From Maratus speciosus (Eukaryota > Arthropoda > Arachnida > Araneae > Salticidae), in contig OZ010798.1 of assembly GCA_963932465.1 (NCBI GenBank), forward strand, positions 18,770,981 to 18,834,980: 64,000 nucleotides of DNA, read 5' to 3'. Made by a program: the position numbers and the translations under genes. Positions 24,291-35,284 of the stretch are shown here, in pieces (position 1 is the first letter of the stretch; each line of letters opens with the position of its first letter). The notes beneath the pieces were generated by a model, which saw only the letters and a list, made by a program, of their open reading frames with translations, had not been told where the DNA came from and searched no databases.

Positions 24291-25156
24291 TGCCATCCCT
24301 CCCGTAGAATAAAGAAAAGTATTTATTTTCACCAATTCCTGTAGAACACAGTCGACGGCTCTTGTGGCTGACAGCAATACCTAACAAAAGGCAATAATCT
24401 TTTTTTTTCCCAAAATGTTTGTTTACTCTGTTTTAACTTTTTTCTTTGTATTTTTCAAAAATAAAAATAGGCATTTTTATAATAATTTGTATCTTTCTAG
24501 AAACATTCCGTTAAATAATAATAAACTAAGGTTAGTTGGGGCAACTGGGCCATGATTTTACAATGTGACTCTGGAGCTTCTGACAATTCAGCTCCAAAAA
24601 GCTAATGTTAATTTGAATTAAAGTCTGAACTTCTGTAAATGTGTCCAGTTAGGTTCCCTCTATCAGACAGAAATGCTCAAAATTACATTTTAATATTTAA
24701 AATTATAAAAATATGCCTATTTCATCTTTCTTTCCTCATGAGTCCAGTTGCCCCATAAAAATGGGATAAGTGGACCAGGAGGGTCTATGTTCCACAAGTG
24801 TTTATTTTTTTTTCATATGGGATATCAAGTCCTGTTTGAAAAAGTGTAATCAACTTAAAAAAAAATTAAACCAGGCAAATCATGTAAATTATGTATCAAC
24901 TAAAGAGCGTTGTAAGGGAAACCTTTCCTGTAAATGTGTCTAAAAAAAGCACTAAAAGTGAAAAAAATTAGATTTATTTTTACCAAAAACATAAAAATTT
25001 ATTAAGTACTTATGCACTTTAGTATAGGTAATAAGTATAAAAGTTACATAGGTATTTTAAGGAAAAAAATAGCAACGTAAATGTATGACCAAACGGCTAC
25101 GTAAGTACGAGTACTTTATCTGTACCCGTACAATTTCAAGGTTTGGCTATCTCGCT

Positions 25157-25249
25157 TTCAGGGGCAAGGTACTTGCATTCGTAAAATGTTGAAATAATTT
25201 AATGACACCATTATTTACAAGAATTTCTATTTGTAAACATGTAAAAGTG
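25157..25249 (-). mobile_element. alpha-family TTAA element, split left part
   Basis: CTTTCAGGGGCAAGG followed by ATTCGTAAAATG...TAATGACACCATTATTTAC matches, inverted, the right part of 21179-21373. The remainder lies at 27718-27832, the two being separated by a LINE insertion. The outer TTAA is eroded. Confidence 0.6.
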
Positions 25250-27706
25250 GAACAATGGAACAATAAAGCTGGTGTAAGGATTCCCTAGTTGCTTGGCAAC
25301 TTTACATCCAGGCTAAGAGTAAATCGTGTTACAATGCAATGGGAGCCTTAGAAAAAAGAGCGTTTAAACGCGGCTATAGCCACGAAAAATAGGGAGTAAA
25401 AGCTAAAAAGATAGACAATTTTTAAAAGAAAAAATTGTTAGTATAACTAGTAGGAAGGAAAAAAAATGCTCCATATGATCCACATATATGTCCAGGACAG
25501 GCGAAAAAGCTACCAAAGGAAGCCCCATAAAAAAAAGACTCAATTCAGAGACCATGCATTTAATATAGCTTGATAAGTAAAAAAGTTTAGCACAGTGAAG
25601 AAAAGAAACAAAACTAAATATATACATAATTACAAGAGAATTTAAATTACTATAAGTAAAAAAGAATAAAAATGTAAGAAAAAGCTACAGTGAGGAGAGT
25701 TCAAACTAAAAAAAAAACAGATAAATGCAAAAGCCAAGGGGATCAAACGGCAGCAAGAGGACGGCGTCCACCCAGTCTAGTAATTTGAGGTGAATTAAGC
25801 ATGGGAATGAAAGAAATAAGAGTAATATCATGAGAAGAGCATAAAATACTAGAATAAAAGTTTTTTTTAAAAAACAAACAACACAAACAAAAAGAAGGAA
25901 AAAAGTTTAGCAAATGAAGAGCTTAATCTTCGTTAATGTTGATATGACTTGCAAGTTTATCAAATTCAGTTAATATAACAATCAATTTTTGCATTAGGTT
26001 ATCGAGTTTCTTAGTCTGAGTTGAGATGTTCTTTATACATTTTAGGAATTTAGTGATTTGAAAGATTTGTTTAACTTCGTTAAAAGTATTAAGAATGTCT
26101 TTAATATCATTGGTGTAATTAGTAGGAGCATTAGAATTTTCAATAGTAGGGGAGGAATGGGTGTTTGCGGTAGTACTATCATTGTTATCAGAGTTTAATT
26201 CTACATTACTAGTTGAGGGTTCAGAGTCTTTAGTATTTTTGGTATAATTATAATTCTTAAATATATCCGCTAAGATTTGGGTTTCTTGGGATAGATTGCT
26301 GACGCTATTACTTGTTTTACGGTTTTGTTTATTTTCTAGTCTATAGGGATTTTTTGGACAACCGCGGAAATTCGCTGGGTGCCCGAGTCCACAATTGGCA
26401 CAAGTGGGTTTAATACGCCCCTTGTGGGGACAATCTGTACTTAAATGTAGATCTCCGCATTTTACACATTTAGCATCGAAGCCACACACTTCTGATGCGT
26501 GACCGTAACCTTGACATTTGTAGCACTGTTTTACACGATTTTTGCTAGTAAAAGCTTCAATCTTAACAGAAATATAATGTATATTGTTAATTTGGTAAAT
26601 TTCATCAAAGTTCTTACGAGGTATAACATTTACCATGTATATCGGCATTGGTTGACCAGTTTTACGATTTTTAAGCATGGCAGCCCTAGTGACTGCGAAA
26701 CCATGCTCCCTGAGACTATCTTCAATAATTTTAGTATCGGTGTAACAGGGGAGGCCCCTAATGCATATTTTTTTGGGTCGAAGTTCTTTAGGATCAAGAG
26801 TGGTATATTTCTTTTTGTTTTGGTCTAGTCATTTCTGAGTGGATTTAAAGTCCTTATCAGAGTTACATTGTATAACAATGCGTTCGCCTTTTAGCGTTAT
26901 TTTGGGTTTTTCTGAGTTTAACTCCGTAATTTCATGGGCAACCGTCGCCTAATTGCTGTCGACTTCGACGTAGAAAGGGTTAACAGATTTTTTAACTTTG
27001 ACAGTATCCTGTGTATTTTCACTAACATTTGATTCATCCATATCCACATTTTCAGTTAGGTTAACTTCGCTAGCGATATTTTTAAATTTATTACTAAGTG
27101 GGATAGGAGAACTCTCCTCCGAAATAGGTCGTTTAACAGCGCTTCGGTTAAGGTCGTTTAACGTCCTTTCCTCCGTTTAGCGTTGAAAATTTCTTTTTTA
27201 AGATTAGTGTTAGTAAGAAAAAAATTAGGAGTTTTCTTATACTTAATAGAGCAGAAAAAACTAAAGATAGCTGAATTTAACAAATTATCATGGGTTGGCA
27301 CCCTAAGTAAAGTAAAAGCATCAAGGCAAGTTTTCCTTACCTCTTCTTGCTCTGAAGCAGAAGCAGAATAGCCGTCCTTAGCTTTTATGTCCAAAATATA
27401 TTGATCCACAAATGTGTAGAAATCACCTAATATAGTTTTAGCATATTCTTCAAAATTTGAAGAAAATCTGTCAAACTGGTCCTTGAAATTGCTGTTTAAC
27501 GTTCCATTACATATTTTGTCGATAACTTCCTTAATATAATAATCTTGATCATCTGTAGCCGTCATAATGCAGCACTAAATAGCGAGCGAAACTATTCTAA
27601 CGAACCGCCCCACCTGCCATTCACACTACGAAAAATATAACATGCGATGGAGCAATCACCTCTTACGTCCACCTCATTACAGAGCTCCAACGCGAATGGG
27701 GGGAAA
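25250..27706 (-). mobile_element. ORF1-only Jockey-type LINE, 2457 bp
   Basis: Bounded by the 11-bp duplication ATGTAAAAGTG at 25239-25249 and 27707-27717, so the unit is structurally complete. On the minus strand: 5' leader of about 140 bp, ORF1 (27565-25923, broken) and a 673-bp 3' region with no reverse transcriptase. Its 3' end (25250-25310) resembles the 3' end of the LINE at 35285: both contain CTAGTTG, CAACTTTACA and CCAG in order. This is the layout of a HAL1-type derivative that borrows ORF2 from a partner. Confidence 0.75.
25923..27565 (-). pseudogene. LINE ORF1 nucleic-acid-binding protein (broken)
   Basis: Jockey-type ORF1 protein, which coats element RNA. It starts at ATG 27565 (MTATDDQDYYIKEVIDKIC). 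The frame is lost near 27165, and stop codons follow near 26952 and 26831. After the breaks come IRGLPCYTDTKIIEDSL and a GFAV...MLKNRKTGQPMPIYMV block typical of the PRE_C2HC domain, then three zinc knuckles: CYKCQGYGHASEVC, CVKCGDLHLSTDC and CANCGLGHPANFRGC. The C-terminal 130 residues are Asn/Ser/Thr-rich with no domain. The last 251 codons (26678-25923) are open. One frameshift and two stops make it a pseudogene as it stands. The family assignment is firm from the zinc knuckles and the domain before them; the exact clade is inferred. Confidence 0.85.
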
Positions 27707-27717
27707 ATGTAAAAGTG

Positions 27718-27832
27718 TATTTTCGCGTACTTAATAAAGACGAAATTTTCAGTATAAGATTCCGGTGCCAATATGGCAATTAGGGATTAAAATTATGTGA
27801 TGCCATAACGGCATCACCGCCTCTTAAGGGAT
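27718..27832 (-). mobile_element. alpha-family TTAA element, split right part
   Basis: On the minus strand it starts CCCTTAAGAGGCGGTGATGC and continues TTTTAATCCCTAATTGCCA, matching the alpha left end at 21179 (GGGCGGTGCG...TTAATTGCCA). Together with 25157-25249 it forms one element interrupted by the LINE. Confidence 0.65.
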
Positions 27833-28486
27833 CAAGAAATTTGGTTTGATATCACCCAATATACTTTTTTTAAATTATATTACGTAATTTTAATAAGTAT
27901 TCTATAATTTTCTTGATTGTGAGCAAGATACAATGGAGAAATTTATTTCCCGTAGTAAGAGAACCTCAAAAAAATTATTTATTGGGGTAGCTGGATCCAG
28001 CATGGTCCAGTTACCCCGAATACATGTCCCAGTTACACCATTCTTGAAAAATTAATCGGGTAACTGGGACACCGGGCTTACATTTGGAACTTGAAGTAAA
28101 TATGTATAGATACCTAACAATATTAACGTAGTTATCTGCCTAATCTTTAAAAACAAGTGGGTAAGTGTGATCACAGATCGCACAGAGGGTTTCGTTTAAT
28201 ATTCCTTTCAAAACACTTTATCCTTTTGAAAAATCTGTTAGTTCCATATTTCAAAACCAGGGGGAGCACTTGATTCTAAACAAACCTGTATCCGAACGAA
28301 AATCCGTTTTACATATTATCCGTAGATATATCGAGGGGATTGGGCCCATAGCACCCGAGATAAGTAGGAGCACCTGGCGGGAAAAAATGGAACTGAAATA
28401 TGGAAGGCTATGGTGCATAATATGAAAGAATGGTCAAAGGGGTGTCGGCAAAAGTTGGAAAATTTCTCCCTGGGTTAAAAGGGCGC

Positions 28487-29955
28487 AGGTTAGAAAAATT
28501 GCTTAAAATACACAAGTTAGAGCCCAGAGGGGTAAATAATAAAAGACTTTTTGAAAATTTTATGATTTGTCGTATGGTCTGAGGCATTCAGCTATACGTA
28601 TGCAAAATTTCATGTCACCAACTTAATTAGGGGCTCTCTTAGAAAGAATTGCTTCAAATACATATGTGGTAGGGTTAAAAGGGTTAAACGTAAGACTTTT
28701 TCAAGATTTTATGATTTGTCGCCTGGCCTCAGGTGTTCTGCAATAAGTATGCAAAATTTCAAATCTCCAATTTAATTAGGGGCTCAGTTAGAAAGAATGG
28801 CTTAAAATACACAAGCTGGAGTTGAAAGGGTTAAACATAAAACTTTTTCAAAATTTATTATTTGACGTGAGATCTGAGGCGTTGAGCTATAAGTATGCAA
28901 AATTTCAACCTAAATAGGGGCTCACTTAGAAAGAATTGTTTAAAATGCACATGTGGGAGCACAAAGGGTTAAATGTACGACTTTTTCAAAATTTTTATGA
29001 TTTGTCGTTTGACGTGAGGTGTTCAGCTATAAGTATGCAAAATTTCACGACTCCAAACTAATTAGGAAGCTCACTTAGAAAGAATTGTTTAAAATACACA
29101 TGCGCGACTCCAAAGGGTTAAATGTACGACTTTTCCAAAATTTTATCATTTGTCGTATGATGTGAGGTGTTCAGCTATAAGTACCCAAAATTTCATGTCT
29201 CCAACATAATTAGAGGCTCACTTAGAAAGAATTGTTTAAAATACACGTGTGGGACACCAAAGGGTTAAACGCACGACTTTTTCAAAATTTTATGATTTGT
29301 CGTTGGATGTGAGGTGTTCAGATATAAGTATGCAAAATTTCATGTCTCCAACATAATTAGAGGTTCACTTAGAACTAATTGTTTAAAATACACATGCGGG
29401 AGCCCAAAGGGTTAAATGTACGACTTTTCCAAAATTTTATCATTTGTCGTATGATGTGAGGTGTTCAGCTATAAGTACCCAAAATTTCATGTCTCCAACA
29501 TAATTAGAGGCTCACTTAGAAAGAATTGTTTAAAATACACGTGTGGGATCCCAAAGGGTTAAATGCACGACTTTTTCAACTTTTTATGATTTTTCGTTTG
29601 ATGTGAGGTGTTCAGCTATAAGTATGCAAAATTTCATGTCTCCAACGTAATTAGAGGCTCATTTAGAAATAATTGTTTAAAATACATATGCGGGAGCCCA
29701 AAGGGTTAAATGTACGACTTTTCCAAAATTTTATCCTTTGTCGTATGATGTGAGGTGTTCAGCTATAAGTACCCAAAATTTCATGTCTCCAACATAATTA
29801 GGAGCTCACTTAGAAAGAATTGTTTAAAATACACATGCGGGAGCCCAAAGGGTTAAATGTACGACTTTTTCAAAATTTTATGATTTGCCGTATGATGTGA
29901 GGTGCTCAGCTATAAGTACCCAAAATTTCATGTCTCCAACATGTATAGTTTCTGA
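28487..29955. repeat. 147-bp tandem array, about 10 units, dimeric order
   Basis: The landmark TTTAAAATACACA recurs with spacings of 150, 149, 138, 149, 147, 147, 147, 147 and 147 bp. From about 29087 two variants alternate: one with TTTTATCATTTGTCGTATG and GTACCC, the other with TTTTATGATTTGTCGTT and GTATGC. This gives a 294-bp higher-order unit for about two and a half dimers. No coding frame persists. Confidence 0.9.
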
Positions 29956-30050
29956 GAACGGGCTCTGTGACGGACAGACAGACGGACGGACAGACAGACA
30001 GAGGAGCGAGACGAATAGGGTTTCGTCAGATGAACGAAACCCTAAAAAAG
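29956..30050. repeat. array tail: GACA/GACG microsatellite and hairpin
   Basis: The last array unit runs into ATAGTTTCTGAGAACGGGC, then a GGACAGACAGACGGAC-type microsatellite (29971-30002) and a hairpin with AGGGTTTCGT (30017-30026) and ACGAAACCCT (30034-30043), ending in A-rich sequence. From memory this arrangement is common at one end of arthropod non-autonomous repeats and resembles RTE-type 3' tails. Confidence 0.7.
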
Positions 30051-30339
30051 ATTGTTTAATAAAAGTACTTACAGTATTTTAATAAAAAGCGAAGGAATTT
30101 CAACTATATTGACGTTGTTTTTAAAAAAAGAAACGTAAATTTTTGACAACCTATCACAACAAAGTGAGAGTAGTGATTGGGTGAGTAGTGAGAGTAGTGA
30201 TTGGGGACACGTTGTTTTATGAAGTAGATATTAAGGCGCATTGTTCACAAAAGCTAAAATTTAAAAAACATCAACGTTTTTTTATAAAACAGCCTATGGC
30301 CCAGTTACCTCGTGGGTCCAGTTACCCCAAACAACCTTA

Positions 30340-31414
30340 AATGAATGTGTATTTGTTATTAATATGATTTATTCGTATTAGCTTACAATCTCTTAAAAAG
30401 GTATCTTGAACTGGAAAAAAAAATCTGAAATATAATATTGATATTAATGGCAATAAAAACGTGGAGAAAAAATATTAGGTCAAAATAAATTGTTACAAGA
30501 AATGTAACTAATATTTATAGTATTCTTTTCAGAAATGGAAAATATGAAACATTGAAGACAAAAAATGTTAGATTTTCAATAATTTGTGGGATTTAATAAA
30601 TGCTCTTCGTTTAAATAAGGCGGGGTTTAGGGGCCAGAAGGGGCTACATATGTCCCCACCTATTTCTATGTCCTTGACAACTATTCTTTGCTTCCTGATT
30701 TTTTTTATTGATGGCATTTCGTTTCCTTCTTTTAAGGTCCATCTAAAGACTCTCCATGGGTGACTAATCAGTATGATGTAGTTTGTCAAAAGCAATTTAA
30801 ACAAATAAGGACCATTAATTAAATATTACGTACATTTTTTTAGAGTTAATAAATATTTTCACTTCATAAACATTGTTTTATTTTTTATGGAAATCTATTT
30901 ACAAACATAGGTAAGTGTTATTAATTTATATTTTATTATTAATTAAAAAGGAACATACATATTAAAATTCATATAATAAAATAAATGATCTACAATTCAC
31001 CAAAAGTTTAGAATTCCTTCCTCTTTTCAAATATTTTACAGTAAAAATATAATTTCTAGAGCTATTTAAATATGTATTTATAGCAGATACGAGGAAAAAA
31101 GATGTGAAATTTTAGAAATTAGACACAATTTTTTTTTTTTTAACAAAGTTTATTTTTTTAAATAATTTATTTTAAAAATATCGATATAAATATTTCTCAA
31201 TACAAAAAGCCTTTGTTTACGTTATTTACTTGTGGGTATTTAAAGATCACGCCGTTTGTCACCAACAAATGGCAGCGCACCTTACGGCTGAATTGACTCC
31301 CAATTTTAATGCGGAAAAACTATGAATGCGTGAGGCATGTGGTATTAAAGGGGTAGTGGTTTAATCATTACACATTAGTTATAAAACAAAATGCCCAAAA
31401 GAAATGCGCACATT
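30340..31414. other. AT-rich spacer between elements
   Basis: No gene or repeat boundary that I can support. The 78-codon minus-strand frame at 30568-30804 has no recognisable domain. Confidence 0.55.
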
Positions 31415-32233
31415 AAAAAATTAGTAGCTGTATAAACTGGAACTATATTGCAACGCCAGTTTGCTCAATTCTAAATGAAACACGTGGTTAAATAGCGCTT
31501 TACACATATATTTTTTAATTGAAAATAAAATACACATTGAAGCTCCGTGCCCAAACTTGTTATTACTATTTTCTTTTATGATGATACAATAAATTATTTT
31601 GATAATTAAACTTTTTTCTGATTGTTAGATCCTGGCACTTGTTTGTCGAGACACATAGAATATATAATTACTGAAATTTATCAGTCATTCAAATACTAAT
31701 TTGCCTCAAAAATTACTGCTCGCATAAATAAAATATAATAAGATTTAAAAGTAATAGCACATCGCTTTTTTTATATATAAAAGGCAAAAAATACTTCATT
31801 AATTGTGAAAATATTAGGTTTTTTTCAAGCTATAATATAAGAAAATCAATTATGAATTATCAGTTAATTAACTAAAAGCTTTAAAATATATGTTTTCATA
31901 TGGGCCAACACTGAAAAATATGTAGATTAATAAAATGAAAGATAAATACAAAATATAAAAAACTGTCATGCAATTTTGAACCTAAATATTATATTTTTAA
32001 AAAAATCTTACGAAGTTTGATTTATGATTTTATTGAAATTATGATTTTTGACATATTGCAAAGTGATTTTATTGTAACTGAGAGGAAAACATACTTAATT
32101 TATAGATTTTTTAAGACTTATAATGTTGTAAATAGTAAAGTTTAGTATTTGTCTGCAAAACTTCAAATTACGCCCTGTAAGAGAAACATGGTACACTTTT
32201 TTTATTGAAAGCCTCACGAAGATTTTTTTGAAC

Positions 32234-33427
32234 AAAGGGCATAGCCGGATAAGCATTGGAAACATGCCTTTCAATCAAATTTACTGATTTTTTTCCCAGA
32301 TGTGACTACATACCTGACAATGTATTTCCCCTAATATCACCCTATAAATATTGATATTTAATGACATAAAAATGTTTTTTCGATTTTTTAAAAAACGTTT
32401 TTTCTCAAAAACTGCTGGGCGGAATTTCATGCCATTTACTGAGGATATATAGATGCCAAAGATGCATAACTGGTAATTTTTGTATAATTTTCTGTTTATA
32501 AAAACTGTGTGAAATAGCGAAATAAATATTTAATAGAATAAAAATCATATCTTATGTTTATCCGAAAATTCCCATTTTCTTGTCAAAAAATCTCCATATG
32601 TGCCCGTATATTTTATATAAATGCTGAAAGTTTGCGTTGGGTACTACATATAAATATTTACAAAAATTTATATTAAAATTATTAAAATTCATTTTAAGGC
32701 GTTATTTGGGGCGGAGCTACATAACTTCACCATCCGAAGAATTTTTGGAACAAAGTCAGCAGACAATATGTCAATGGATGTATTTTAGATTCCATTTAGC
32801 ATATAAGCTATGTTTTTCAACATCATGTTCATTTTGAAATCGACAGTGTTGAGAATGTTACTAATGTGCTCATTAAAATTTAAAATACAGCAATTCTGTA
32901 ACTGTTTATTCCAAAAATTCTTCGGGTGTGGAAATTGAGTAACTCCGCCCAAAATAACGCCTTAAAATGAATTTCCATAATTTTAATATACATTTTTGTA
33001 AATATTTATATGTAGTACCTAACGCAAACTTTCGGCATTTATATAGAATATACGGGCACATATGGAGAATTTTTTACAAGAAAATGGTAATTTTCGGATA
33101 ACCATAAGATATGATTTTTATTCTTTTTAATTTTTATTTCGCTATTTCACACAGTTTTTATACACAGAAAATTATACAAAAATTACCAGTTATGCATCTT
33201 TGGTATCTATATATCCTCAATTAATGGCATGAAATTCCATTCAGAAGTTTTTGAGAAAATCCGTTTTTTTTTAAAATCGAAAAAAACATTTTTATGTCAT
33301 TAAATATCAATAGTTATAGGGTGATAATAGGGGAAATATATTGTCAGATATGTAGCTACGTCTGGGGAAAAAATCAGGAAATTTGATTAAAAGGCATGTT
33401 TCCAATGCTTATCCGGCTATGCCCTTT
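32234..33427. mobile_element. foldback element, about 520-bp arms
   Basis: Arms 32234-32752 and 32907-33427 are inverted copies with scattered differences. The outer ends are AAAGGGCATAGCCGGATAAG and its complement; the inner ends carry GAAGAATTTTTGGAA. A 154-bp spacer separates them. Inserted precisely in C4, where C2 shows the empty site near 13235. No coding capacity. One arm relative lies at 4320-4450. Confidence 0.85.
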
Positions 33428-34036
33428 TTTCCGTTTTCTTATGTAGCAACCTTTTATTTATGTGTTAAAAATATAAAGAATTTAGAAAGTAAATCCTTCA
33501 AAAAAATATATCCTAATTATTTTGAATAGTTACTATATATGTAAAAGTCTTAAAAGTTTATGCACTCTTTAAATCTGGTTTAAAAAAATGTAAGAAAAAA
33601 CTATATGAAACCAATTTGCAATAAATACGCGAAACTTAATCAAAATAAAATAAAATAAACAATTTTTGTCAGTCAAAATAAAAATTACATTATTTTTATT
33701 TAATTTACGTTTTTCCTTGAAGAAACAGTCTGAAAAGTTTAAGCACTGTATGCAAATCGTTTTAAAAACACGTGATTGGACGGAGATAATGAGGTTGTAT
33801 GACGTCGTATACCAGTTTTATAAAAGTATAAATGAGGGAAAATCATTTCCACTCGTTTTAAAAATGCCGAAGTGTTAAGAATTTACAAAAGGTGAGATTT
33901 TAAAGTTTTTAAATTGAAATCGCTAAATAAAACTGCTTATCAAATTGCAAAAATTTTAAATCGATCAAAGCGATGTATATATGTCAAGTACTCTCTAGAA
34001 AGGATTGTTAAGGCCGAACAGAGAAGACGGAGATTG

Positions 34037-34206
34037 CAGTGGTGGAAAATTGGCGCAGAGGCGGAGCCTATTGACACCATTAAATTTTTATGGTATTATT
34101 TAGTTTAATAAAAACTCAGAAATTTGATCATTAGATAAGAGGCAAAATACTACTATAATTTAGCGGTGTCAATAGGCTCCACCTCTGCGCCAATTTTCCA
34201 CCACTA
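34037..34206. mobile_element. hAT-like miniature element in transposase gene
   Basis: About 40-bp terminal inverted repeats from CAGTGGTGGAAAATTGGCGC to the mirrored end; AGATTG is repeated on both sides (34031-34036 and 34207-34212). It splits the transposase reading frame after RRRRLQ. CAGTG ends suggest hAT, although only 6 bp of the duplication are visible. Confidence 0.75.
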
Positions 34207-34794
34207 AGATTGGTGTTTAGATAAAATATGTGCACACAGCAATTTAAAAATAATCTCGATGTACATGTTCCTAAGATAATGTACATAGACGTATTAAAGA
34301 ATGTACTCATACTAACGAAAATAGCTCGTAAACCGTGTCTCGAAATACACCACTAACAGGCAAGAATAAGCTGGGTTAAAAAACACATGTCCTACGGGGA
34401 CAAGCGGCTTACTGTATAATGTAATGATGAGAAAAAATGGTACTTAGATGGCCCTGATGGGTGGACCATATACTGGCATGATTTACAAAAGGAATGAAGC
34501 ACTTTTTTCAGCAGGTTGTAAGGCGTTAAGTCTGCTGCGGTTTGAGGGGTATTCGGCTTTAACGGCCTTGAACTCTCTGGATTTTCTAGGAAGACAAAAT
34601 TCTCAAAAATATCAAGAGACGCTGAACAACTATTTCCGTGACATTTTGGGGTTCCTGAATGGATTTTTCAACAAGGTAATTACTTAATCCACATATTACA
34701 TTCTTTAAAACCGTGGCTTTCACAGAAAAATTTTTAAATTCTTGACTCGGCAGCTTTAAGTCCAGGAATAAACCATATTGCTAGCCCTTTAAAA

Positions 34795-35004
34795 TCGGGC
34801 AGGTTTTTGAGATTTTTTGAAAACAATGATATAACTGAAATTTGTAACTGCTAATTCTCTATCTGTTGATAAAATTCACGTAATATAGTTTCTGTTAGCC
34901 AGCACAATCACTCGATTCCGGCATTTATGGAATAGATAACCCAGGAAGATAGAATTTTAGTTATTGCCTAACCCGCACAATCGCGCGGGTCCGGTCTTAA
35001 AGGG
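34795..35004. mobile_element. miniature element, CCCTTTAA termini
   Basis: Ends CCCTTTAAAATCGGGCAGG and, inverted, CCCTTTAAGACCGGACCCG. It interrupts the third catalytic region of the transposase. The flanks (CTAG / ATAA) could be eroded TTAA, which would place it with the other TTAA elements. 210 bp. Confidence 0.65.
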
Positions 35005-35284
35005 ATAATGTCTGCTGCATTTTAACACGTTAGGTTTACAGCAATGGAAAGCAGTATAACTCACTTGACTAACTCAAAGAGGCCATTGAGAAAGCATGGT
35101 AGTCTTTGCTACCGGAAACCCCAGAAAAACTAATAATTTCGATGGACGCGTGTTTATTTGAACTAATCTTAAATCGAGGAAAAATCATTTGTATGTAACG
35201 GTTTTGTAAAAATGTATGATAAATGTTTGTAATGTTAAAATTTTGCCATTGTGTATAAACTTTTGAGACAATTTTGTTTGAACA

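Larger units (their letters stand above)
24527..30339. mobile_element. large element with GGGGYAACTGGRCC termini, 5.8 kb
   Basis: Left end TAAGGTTAGTTGGGGCAACT, then GGGCC; right end, inverted, TAAGGTTGTTTGGGGTAACT, then GGACC. About 25 bp of terminal inverted repeat. Related internal words occur at about 24755 (CCAGTTGCCCCATAAAAATG) and 27978-28080 (CAGTTACCCCG, GGGTAACTGGGAC). It has been invaded by an alpha element with a LINE inside it and holds a tandem array. No transposase recognised. Two unrelated ends are also possible. Confidence 0.5.
33914..35199 (+). pseudogene. Tc3-like transposase (broken)
   Basis: DD34E-type cut-and-paste transposase remnant. In order: an N-terminal helix-turn-helix (LNKTAYQIAKILNRSKRCIY), a linker (IARKPCLEIHH, ARISWVKKHMSYGDK), a first catalytic block NDEKKWYLDGPDGW and YWHDL with its Asp kept (about 34426-34480), and GRQNSQKYQETLNNY (about 34600). 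The second block reads FQQGN, with Asp changed to Gly. The third reads ALSPGINHIA, where SPDLNPIEN is expected, so that acidic residue is also lost. The C-terminal part (VYSNGKQY, LKEAIEKAW) ends near 35199. Several stops and frameshifts, and two miniature-element insertions (34037-34206, 34795-35004), confirm it is dead. Family placement is from these motifs. Confidence 0.8.

Noticed and set aside
26499..27371. Plus-strand frames of 60-109 codons
   Set aside because: They are antisense to the LINE ORF1 and have no recognisable content.
28487..29955. CRISPR-like array, or phased nucleosome satellite because of the 147-bp unit
   Set aside because: The whole unit is repeated with no unique spacers, and the host is an animal. 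The match to nucleosomal length may be coincidence, since the other array is 142 bp and early units range from 138 to 150 bp.
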